Assembly (NCBI GenBank): GCA_937943605.1
Contig: CALEAW010000023.1
Coordinates: 1-12,224, forward strand
Length of the DNA stretch: 12,224 nucleotides
Origin: an uncultured Sutterella sp.
Lineage (GTDB): Bacteria; Pseudomonadota; Gammaproteobacteria; Burkholderiales; Burkholderiaceae_F
Direction: 5' to 3'
In this document: piece after piece, positions 6,976 through 12,224 of the stretch
Numbering within the stretch: position 1 is the stretch's first letter
Layout of the letters: the number at the start of each line of letters is the position of its first letter
Position numbers and translations under genes: made by a program
Notes under the pieces: generated by a model
Database searches by the model: none
What the model was told of the DNA's origin: nothing
The model's input: the letters and a program-made list of their open reading frames with translations, nothing else

Positions 6976-8205
6976 CTAATTTTGTCGACAGCGTTCGAGC
7001 CACCGGTAAACCGTGCGTTCACTCACCCCCAATTGGCTTGCTAGACTAGCTCGAGACCCTTTCCACCCCAACAGAAGATGCTTTATTCGTTCTTCTTCTG
7101 TCTCTTCAATCTCAGAAAAGTCATCAGTCGCTTTTTCCATAAACAAATCTTCCTTTTCTAAGATAGGTGCTTGACTAAAAATAGCCGCACGTTCAAGTAC
7201 AGCCTGCAATTCCCGCACATGTCCAGACCACGAATGCCCTATCAAAGCTTCCATCGCCCTATCCGACAGACAAACATCCAAACCCTTAACTCTCAGCTCC
7301 TTCAGAATAAGTCGACATAACTCTGGTATATCTTTGGTTCTTTGATCCAAACCGGGCACAACCAAAGCTCCCACCGAAAACCTATAGAACAGATCCTCAC
7401 GTAACACACGATTCTCTAATAAAGTCTCCAACGATAATCTCGTACTACCGATCAGTCTTAAGTCAGCGCGTTCGGTTCGCTCCCCATCAGTACATAACCA
7501 GCTTCCCGTCTCAACCAACCGTAACAACGCTGTCTGCATCGTCCAAGACAAATCTTCTACACCTCGTAAATACAGCGTTCCACCTGACAAAGCAAAAGGA
7601 GCAGTCAGACTTAATTCACGGCTTAATTTTTCTGGCGTTAAATCTCGACAATCAACCGTAACAAATGAGTGTGCTGCTCGACGTGAATTCTCATGCAACA
7701 AACGCGCAAACTCCTCCTTACCTGACCCCGCTGGCCCAGAAAATAAAAGAGGGACGTCTAACGCTGTTACGCGAGCAATTTTCTTTAACAGCGCTTTTAC
7801 AGACGATGACTCAGCAACAATTCCCTTTATATGCAAAGGTTCCGTTGAACCGCTCCTATCTACTACCGACTCCATAAACAACAGTAAACGGCCGTCAGCC
7901 GCCCTTAATGGAGTACTTTGCAACTCTAAATACTGCACTCCCGTCGGACCAAATTCACGTCGAAGAATTGTCTCAACCTGACCTGAGGCTAATGTTTTTT
8001 CCAAAGGACACTGCTCACCACACTCTGAACAACGATCTGCTTTATGAAACAACAACTCATAACAAGTGCGCCCCGCAAAATCTTGACGCCCATATCGACG
8101 TATAAAAGCGCGATTAGCATACGCCACAGAATAATCGGGACGAATCAACAATCGAGGATCGTCAAACGCATCCAAAACAGTTTTTAACTCTGATGTCACT
8201 GTCAT
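6976..8205 (-). CDS. PAS/AAA+/Fis-type transcriptional regulator, sigma-54-activator-like but lacking GAFTGA and Walker B acids
   Basis: 409 residues. An N-terminal PAS domain (about 5-115) carries a cysteine group C48, C59, C62, C66. The AAA+ region has Walker A GPAGSGKE (157-164), an arginine-finger segment REDLFYR (269-275), and the sensor II WSGHVRELQ (326-334). A Fis-type helix-turn-helix occupies about 371-406 (GSRASLASQLGVSERTVYRWL). Two features needed by sigma-54 activators are missing. The stretch between VDC (186) and GGTL (208) is about 14 residues short and lacks GAFTGA. Walker B reads LYLRG (211-215), with R and G where D and E belong. ATP-driven opening of sigma-54 polymerase is thus unlikely; it may act like TyrR or HupR, with sigma-70 polymerase, or purely as a PAS-gated DNA binder. 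It is divergent from the cyd operon, with an operator-like array just upstream of its start, suggesting self-control and cyd control. Confidence 0.85.
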   Translation of the reverse strand: MTVTSELKTVLDAFDDPRLLIRPDYSVAYANRAFIRRYGRQDFAGRTCYELLFHKADRCSECGEQCPLEKTLASGQVETILRREFGPTGVQYLELQSTPLRAADGRLLLFMESVVDRSGSTEPLHIKGIVAESSSVKALLKKIARVTALDVPLLFSGPAGSGKEEFARLLHENSRRAAHSFVTVDCRDLTPEKLSRELSLTAPFALSGGTLYLRGVEDLSWTMQTALLRLVETGSWLCTDGERTERADLRLIGSTRLSLETLLENRVLREDLFYRFSVGALVVPGLDQRTKDIPELCRLILKELRVKGLDVCLSDRAMEALIGHSWSGHVRELQAVLERAAIFSQAPILEKEDLFMEKATDDFSEIEETEEERIKHLLLGWKGSRASLASQLGVSERTVYRWLERCRQN

Positions 8206-8218
8206 TTACGTCACCACT

Positions 8219-8246
8219 TATGTCAGTATGACTGACATACTGACAC
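8219..8246. promoter_or_regulatory. Operator-like array of three ACTGACA half-sites between the regulator and the cyd operon
   Basis: TATGTCAGT (8219-8227) and ACTGACATA (8231-8239) form a perfect 9-bp inverted repeat with spacer ATG. A third half-site, ACTGACAC at 8239-8246, follows in direct tandem. A second, overlapping perfect inverted repeat pairs TGTCAGTATG (8221-8230) with CATACTGACA (8236-8245). The array ends 14 bases upstream of the regulator's start codon and about 110 bases before cydP. This is where an autoregulated factor with divergent targets would bind. A candidate minus-strand -35, TTGACG (8261-8266), would place its -10 inside the array. Confidence 0.65.
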
Positions 8247-8268
8247 AAACCATCATTTTTCGTCAATG

Positions 8269-8285
8269 TCCAATCGGTTATTGGA
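8269..8285. promoter_or_regulatory. Second short palindrome in the cyd upstream region
   Basis: TCCAAT (8269-8274) and ATTGGA (8280-8285) are perfect inverted arms around CGGTT. The site lies between the ACTGACA array and cydP and could bind a second regulator. It does not match the FNR consensus TTGAT-N4-ATCAA. No convincing plus-strand promoter was found in 8206-8357. Confidence 0.35.
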
Positions 8286-8357
8286 GGTTTTGCCCTAGCA
8301 CAAGTTCCTCACCAGATTTAGCATTGCACCAACGATTTTGTCACTAGTACCCACATC

Positions 8358-8564
8358 ATGAAAACAAACGTCATCACAACAAAAAAGCCCAAACTGATTG
8401 TCGAGATCGCACTCGTCATCTGTTGCAAGCTTTTGTTTATTTTTGGGCTTTGGTATTTCTTTTTCAGCCCAGAACATCGACCAGAGGTGACTTCCGACGT
8501 TGTTAGCTCCGTGATATTCGGGAACCACACATCATCTTCCCCAAACAATCCAACCAACCAATAA
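8358..8564 (+). CDS. cydP: Putative small cytochrome bd subunit, CydP-like
   Basis: 68 residues with one membrane segment at about 13-36 (LIVEIALVICCKLLFIFGLW) after a short basic N-terminus, then a polar Ser/Asn-rich tail. Size, the PKLIVEIxxxxxxKLLFIxGLWxxFFS pattern and the position directly before cydA match the small CydP proteins found upstream of cydAB in pseudomonads and betaproteobacteria. Its contribution to the oxidase is not established; a structural or assembly role is inferred. It ends 14 bases before cydA and should share its transcript. The ribosome site before ATG 8358 is weak. The long Ser/Asn-rich tail is the least family-like part. Confidence 0.65.
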   Translation: MKTNVITTKKPKLIVEIALVICCKLLFIFGLWYFFFSPEHRPEVTSDVVSSVIFGNHTSSSPNNPTNQ

Positions 8565-8578
8565 CATCAGGAGTCCTC

Positions 8579-10129
8579 ATGATCCCGTCTGATCTTGTTG
8601 ACCTGTCCCGCCTTCAATTTGCGGTGACCGCGATGTATCACTTCATTTTTGTGCCTTTAACGCTTGGACTCTCGTTCATGCTCGTGGCCATGGAAGTGAC
8701 GTACGTCATTACTGGCAAAGAAATTTATAAAGACATGACCCGTTTTTGGGGCAAGCTTTTTGGTATTAACTTTGCCCTGGGTGTTGCGACAGGCATCACC
8801 ATGGAATTCCAGTTTGGTACAAACTGGGCATATTACTCTCACTACGTCGGTGACATCTTTGGTGCCCCACTGGCCATCGAAGGCTTGATGGCCTTCTTCC
8901 TTGAATCCACCTTCATTGGTCTTTTCTTCTTCGGCTGGAACCGCCTATCCAAAGGAAAGCATCTTGCCGCAACCATTATGATGGCCTTGGGTTCTAATCT
9001 TTCCGCGCTTTGGATTCTCGTTGCTAATGCATGGATGATGAATCCCGTAGGGGCTGAATTCAATTTCCATACTATGCGCATGGAAATGGTGGATTTCTGG
9101 GCTGTGATTACCAATGAGTGGGCTCAAGCCAAATTTGTCCACACGGTCGCCGGTGGCTACATGACGGGGGCTATTTTTGTCATGGCCATTTCCGCCTTCT
9201 ACATGCTTCGCCGTCAAGACGTCCAATTCGCTCGTTCTTCCTTCCGTTTAGCTGCTGCTTTTGGTGTCATCGCCACCATCATGACTGTTCAGATGGGCGA
9301 CGAATCTGGTTATCTCGTCACCAAGGATCAACCGTCCAAGATCGCTGCTATGGAAGCCATCTGGGAAACGCATGAAGCACCTGCTCCTTTGACCCTTTTT
9401 GCTATTCCTGACGAAAAAGCTCAAATGAATCACGCTCAAATCGACGTGCCTTGGCTTTTTGGTCTAATGGGAACGCGTTCGTTATCTACCGAAATCCCAG
9501 GCATTAAAGAACTGACTGCACAAGCTGAAGCCCGTATCGTAAACGGTCAAAAGGCCATTGAGGTTCTTGAAGCGCTTCGCAAGGATCCTAATAATGCTCA
9601 GTTGCGTGAAGAGTTCCTTGCTATCCGTGATGACCTTGGATTTGGTCTTTTGCTTAAGCGCTATACCAATAACGTGGCCGAAGCTACGCCTGAAATGATC
9701 AAACAGGCCGCAGCTGACACAATCCCATCCGTCACTCCCATGTTTTGGTCCTTCCGCTTGATGGTGGGCGCCGGTTTGGCAATGGCTTTTGTATTCATCC
9801 TTGGCTTGTACTTCTCTGCAAAGAATGTTATCGCCGAAAAAACCTGGTTCCTTCGCTTAGCCGTTTTGGCACTTCCCTTGCCTTGGATTGCATCTGAAGC
9901 AGGTTGGTTCGTCGCTGAATTCGGTCGTCAACCATGGACAATTTATAACGTGTTGCCAACGCACCTCTCTGTGTCTGCGCTTTCGACAGGTGATGTTGTT
10001 GGCTCGCTGATTGGTTTCGGTGTTCTCTACACGGCACTTCTCATTGTCGAAATGTGGTTGATGATTCGCATTGGTCGCAAGGGCCCAAGCTCCCTTGGTA
10101 CGGGTCGTTATCACTTTGAACGCAAATAA
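8579..10129 (+). CDS. cydA: Cytochrome bd ubiquinol oxidase subunit I
   Basis: 516 residues (E. coli CydA has 522). Key residues align with E. coli at a constant offset of +2: haem b595 ligand H21, haem b558 ligands H188 and M395, the buried acids E101, E109 and E447, R393, and quinol-site K254 and E259. The signature GRQPWTIYNVLPT is at 449-461. The periplasmic Q-loop is of the long E. coli type, judged by total length. It is an inner-membrane protein that oxidises quinol and reduces O2 to water with high affinity, generating proton motive force without pumping. AGGAG at 8569-8573 sits five bases before the ATG. It follows the CydP-like gene and precedes cydB by 15 bases. Confidence 0.97.
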   Translation: MIPSDLVDLSRLQFAVTAMYHFIFVPLTLGLSFMLVAMEVTYVITGKEIYKDMTRFWGKLFGINFALGVATGITMEFQFGTNWAYYSHYVGDIFGAPLAIEGLMAFFLESTFIGLFFFGWNRLSKGKHLAATIMMALGSNLSALWILVANAWMMNPVGAEFNFHTMRMEMVDFWAVITNEWAQAKFVHTVAGGYMTGAIFVMAISAFYMLRRQDVQFARSSFRLAAAFGVIATIMTVQMGDESGYLVTKDQPSKIAAMEAIWETHEAPAPLTLFAIPDEKAQMNHAQIDVPWLFGLMGTRSLSTEIPGIKELTAQAEARIVNGQKAIEVLEALRKDPNNAQLREEFLAIRDDLGFGLLLKRYTNNVAEATPEMIKQAAADTIPSVTPMFWSFRLMVGAGLAMAFVFILGLYFSAKNVIAEKTWFLRLAVLALPLPWIASEAGWFVAEFGRQPWTIYNVLPTHLSVSALSTGDVVGSLIGFGVLYTALLIVEMWLMIRIGRKGPSSLGTGRYHFERK

Positions 10130-10144
10130 GCCGAGGAACTAAAC

Positions 10145-11284
10145 ATGATTGATTATGAAATCCTCAAAGTAATTTGGTGGCTCTTTATCGGAGTCCTCCT
10201 CGTCGGCTTTGCCATCATGGACGGCCACGACATGGGTGTAGGTACGCTTTTACCTTTCTTAGGTAAAAACGACACCGAACGCCGCATCATGATTAACTCC
10301 GTTGCTCCCCATTGGGACGGCAACCAAGTTTGGCTAATCACAGGCGGCGGTGCTATGTTCGCTGCCTGGCCCTTGATGTACGCTACAGCTTTCTCTGGCT
10401 TCTATTGGGCCATGTTACTGGTGCTAATGGCATTAATTTTCCGCCCAGTTGCTTTTGACTACCGTTCAAAAGTTTCTGCTACAAAATGGAGATCTAGCTG
10501 GGATTGGATGCTCTTTATTGGTTCCGCAGTACCTCCGATCATCTTCGGTGTTGCATTCGGTAACTTGCTTCAGGGTGTTCCATTTCATATCGATGACACG
10601 ATGCGCCCGATCTACACAGGCTCCTTCTTTGGCTTGCTCAACCCCTTCGGTCTCTTGTGTGGCATCTTGTCCTTGATCATGATCATTTTCCACGGAGCTA
10701 ATTATTTGGTCCTCCGTACGGAAGGCGCTCTTCAGCAGCGTGCTCGCTCCATAGCTTTTATCACAGGTCTCTTATCAGCTGTTTTATTTGCAGTCGGCGG
10801 CATTTGGACCTGGATGGGAATTGATGGCTATGTGGCTGTTGCTGGTCTCGATCCAGCGGGGCCTGCTAATCCGTTAGCTAAAACCGTTGAAATCCAAGCA
10901 GGTGCTTGGTTCAGCAACTACAGCACGGTTCCCGCATTGTGGCTTGTACCAGCTATTGGCATCTTAGGTACGATCTGTGGTGCCTTCTTGATCCGTCTCA
11001 ATAAGGCAGGGATGGCGATCATTTCGTCCTCCGCAGCTTTACTCGGCATCATTTTGACCCCACTTGTCGCGATGTTCCCATTCATCATGCCATCCTCAAG
11101 TCAACCTAATGCCGGTCTGACCATTTGGGACTGCACAAGTTCTCCGTTGACACTAGAAATCATGTTCTTCGTCACATTGATTTTCTTGCCTCTCGTCCTG
11201 ATTTACACCAGCTGGGCTTACAAAGTCATGAGCGGCAAGTTAAACGGTGAATATATCGAAAAGAACACGCATTCTTTGTATTAA
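10145..11284 (+). CDS. cydB: Cytochrome bd ubiquinol oxidase subunit II
   Basis: 379 residues, the same length as E. coli CydB. The N-terminal segment GFAIMDGHDMGVG (21-33) and APHWDGNQVWL (54-64), with D29, W57 and D58, are the conserved CydB blocks tied to the proton pathway and haem region. Several more hydrophobic segments follow. It is the structural partner of CydA in the inner membrane. A GAGGA site seven bases before ATG 10145 and the 15-base gap after cydA show a single operon. A strong intergenic hairpin follows between this gene and cydX. Confidence 0.97.
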   Translation: MIDYEILKVIWWLFIGVLLVGFAIMDGHDMGVGTLLPFLGKNDTERRIMINSVAPHWDGNQVWLITGGGAMFAAWPLMYATAFSGFYWAMLLVLMALIFRPVAFDYRSKVSATKWRSSWDWMLFIGSAVPPIIFGVAFGNLLQGVPFHIDDTMRPIYTGSFFGLLNPFGLLCGILSLIMIIFHGANYLVLRTEGALQQRARSIAFITGLLSAVLFAVGGIWTWMGIDGYVAVAGLDPAGPANPLAKTVEIQAGAWFSNYSTVPALWLVPAIGILGTICGAFLIRLNKAGMAIISSSAALLGIILTPLVAMFPFIMPSSSQPNAGLTIWDCTSSPLTLEIMFFVTLIFLPLVLIYTSWAYKVMSGKLNGEYIEKNTHSLY

Positions 11285-11310
11285 TCGTCACTTAATCTGT
11301 CACTAACTAT

Positions 11311-11335
11311 AGGAGCTGGTTAAATACCAGCTCCT
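11311..11335 (+). other. Intercistronic hairpin between cydB and cydX
   Basis: AGGAGCTGG (11311-11319) pairs perfectly with CCAGCTCCT (11327-11335) around a seven-base loop. No T-run follows, so it is not a standard terminator. It could stabilise the 3' end of the cydAB message or mark a processing site, lowering or uncoupling expression of the genes after it. The cydX ribosome site begins nine bases downstream and stays free. Confidence 0.6.
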
Positions 11336-11353
11336 CACTCAAAAGGAGTGATC

Positions 11354-11446
11354 ATGGCTTACTTTTACTGGGCAATGGGACTTGCATTCGCCATCCTTCT
11401 CGCCGCTGTCTTTGAAGTAGTGAAAGCTAAGAATGAAACCGAATAG
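11354..11446 (+). CDS. cydX: Cytochrome bd oxidase small subunit CydX
   Basis: 30 residues, too short for many gene callers. The sequence starts MAYFYWAMGLAFA and forms one membrane helix, followed by E21 and a charged tail. This matches CydX, whose members begin with MWYFxWILG and lie after cydB. CydX binds CydA and stabilises the haem b595/d region. AAGGAG (11343-11348) lies five bases before the ATG, an excellent ribosome site. The stop codon overlaps the ybgE start by 14 bases. Confidence 0.88.
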   Translation: MAYFYWAMGLAFAILLAAVFEVVKAKNETE

Positions 11447-11735
11447 CCCTATCTCGGCTGAAACACCCCCGTCAAAATGGATAGGGGTACTCCGCGGACT
11501 ATCTATATTTGCAGCCGCCTTCGTTGTCGCTCTTGTTGTGATTTACCCCAGAGGAATTGCCACTGATGGCATTTCCGTTCCTCATGGTTGGTTTGTCTTA
11601 ATGATGATCGGCATGAGCATTTGTTGGATTAGTGGTTTTGGATTTATTCCACACAACCGTTGGCTCAGATATACATTTTCGCTTCCAGTCGGTTGGATCC
11701 TACTAATTATCGGAGCTTGGAAAGTTTTCGCTTAA
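11433..11735 (+). CDS. ybgE: Cyd operon protein YbgE family
   Basis: 100 residues with three predicted membrane segments (about 20-38, 53-71 and 80-98). PHGWFVLMMIG...SGFGFIP (50-73) corresponds to the HGLLLMW...HGVGFRP block of E. coli YbgE. Gene order cydA-cydB-cydX-ybgE is the same as in E. coli. The role of YbgE is not well defined; association with the bd oxidase is suggested by constant linkage. The start overlaps cydX by 14 bases and has only a weak ribosome site, so translation is probably coupled to cydX. Confidence 0.78.
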   Translation: MKPNSPISAETPPSKWIGVLRGLSIFAAAFVVALVVIYPRGIATDGISVPHGWFVLMMIGMSICWISGFGFIPHNRWLRYTFSLPVGWILLIIGAWKVFA

Positions 11736-11744
11736 GGAATTCTC

Positions 11745-12128
11745 ATGTCGAATCAAAATTCTCTTTACGCGCGCATCGGTGGTGAAGAGGGAGTCATTCG
11801 GCTCGTTCAAGCCTATATTGAGGCTTTGAAAACACTCCCTGAAGCTCAAAACTTACGTAACATTTACCCAAAAGATTTATCCAAATACGAAAGCCGAATG
11901 GTGGAGTATCTTAGTACTTGGTTAGGTGGACCCGCACTGTATCAAGCACGACATGGACTCCCTATGCTTCGTGAAACACACCGTCATTTCCCTATCGATA
12001 GTGACGCGCGTGATGAGTGGATGTTATGCATGCGAACCGCATTAGAGCAGACTATCGATGATTCCGACTTTCGTCTTTATTTAGAGGGAGCCTTTTGGCG
12101 AATGGCTGATAGTCTCATTACTAAATAA
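11745..12128 (+). CDS. Group II truncated haemoglobin
   Basis: 127 residues, cytoplasmic. Landmarks by eye alignment with group II globins such as mycobacterial trHbO: LYARIGGEEGV at the start, Y41 in IYPKDLS as CD1 Tyr, WLGGPALY (59-66), proximal (F8) histidine H79 in LRETHR, and the group II hallmark Trp G8 as W92 in DEWMLCM. At B10, where most members have Tyr, I align Ile25, with Tyr24 just before it. Such globins bind O2 and NO and can act in NO detoxification or O2 handling. AAGGA lies seven bases before the ATG, and ybgE ends nine bases upstream, so it is the last visible gene of the cyd operon. That pairing suggests supply of O2 to, or protection from NO around, the oxidase. Confidence 0.88.
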   Translation: MSNQNSLYARIGGEEGVIRLVQAYIEALKTLPEAQNLRNIYPKDLSKYESRMVEYLSTWLGGPALYQARHGLPMLRETHRHFPIDSDARDEWMLCMRTALEQTIDDSDFRLYLEGAFWRMADSLITK

Positions 12129-12141
12129 CTACGAAAAACAT

Positions 12142-12186
12142 AAAGGGGTGTTGCAAAGATCAGGCCAATCTGCCCAAATTTTGCAA
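12142..12186 (+). repeat. Right copy of the GGGTGTTGCAAAG-type repeat, partly degenerate
   Basis: 12142-12164 matches 5-28 except for one missing G and one T-to-A change. TTGCAAA (12151-12157) can pair with TTTGCAA (12180-12186), but the outer C-rich arm is absent and no T-run follows, so it is a poor terminator. An additional ACACC at 12207-12211 could pair with GGTGT (12147-12151). It begins 14 bases after the globin stop and could be a decayed palindrome or the end of a mobile element extending past the window. Confidence 0.5.
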
Positions 12187-12224
12187 ATCTAGTTCAGTAA
12201 GATCTGACACCTAAACACAAAGCG

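Noticed and set aside
8290..8320. Possible plus-strand promoter TTGCCC with TTTAGC ahead of cydP
   Set aside because: The spacing is about 21 bases and both boxes match poorly, so I do not call it.
8842..9439. Open frames antisense to and overlapping cydA
   Set aside because: cydA is unmistakable here and these frames show no ribosome site or recognisable domain.

Overview
The window carries two gene blocks for low-oxygen energy metabolism, with a small regulatory and accessory block between them. The gene set fits an anaerobic or microaerophilic Gram-negative proteobacterium: an E. coli-type long-Q-loop bd oxidase with CydX and YbgE, a CydP-like protein ahead of cydA, a lipoprotein, and a ferredoxin-type 2-oxoacid oxidoreductase tied to a GltD-like flavoprotein. 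I favour a betaproteobacterium, possibly a Sutterellaceae-like gut lineage. That placement is inferred from gene content and protein style, not from a marker gene.

Left block (1-4680, minus strand): a four-gene operon in the transcription order gamma, alpha, beta, then a GltD-like flavoprotein with a C-terminal two-cluster ferredoxin. Genes overlap or lie 5-12 bases apart. Together they should oxidise a 2-oxoacid (pyruvate is the best guess) to the acyl-CoA and pass electrons through Fe-S clusters to FAD and NAD(P). A strong hairpin followed by T7 ends the operon at the left edge. A relative of that hairpin sequence lies at the right edge.

Middle block (4681-8205): a plus-strand DUF3455-type lipoprotein with a TTGACA-N17-TATGTT promoter, then a plus-strand DUF1801 protein. 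A bidirectional terminator at 6025-6053 separates these from a convergent minus-strand pair: a PAS/AAA+/Fis regulator followed by an alpha/beta hydrolase. The regulator resembles sigma-54 activators but lacks the GAFTGA loop and the acidic Walker B residues, so it probably does not work as a sigma-54 activator.

Right block (8206-12224, plus strand): a 152-base divergent region with a striking operator-like array (three ACTGACA half-sites) lies between the regulator and cydP-cydA-cydB-cydX-ybgE-globin. The first five encode cytochrome bd quinol oxidase and its small subunits. The last is a group II truncated haemoglobin, an unusual operon member that suggests coupled O2/NO handling. The regulator next door is the obvious candidate controller of this operon. 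An oxygen-scavenging oxidase near an oxygen-sensitive oxidoreductase makes physiological sense, but a shared control circuit is only a hypothesis.

No gene-free stretch exceeds 300 bases. I saw no tRNA, rRNA, CRISPR array or complete transposon.
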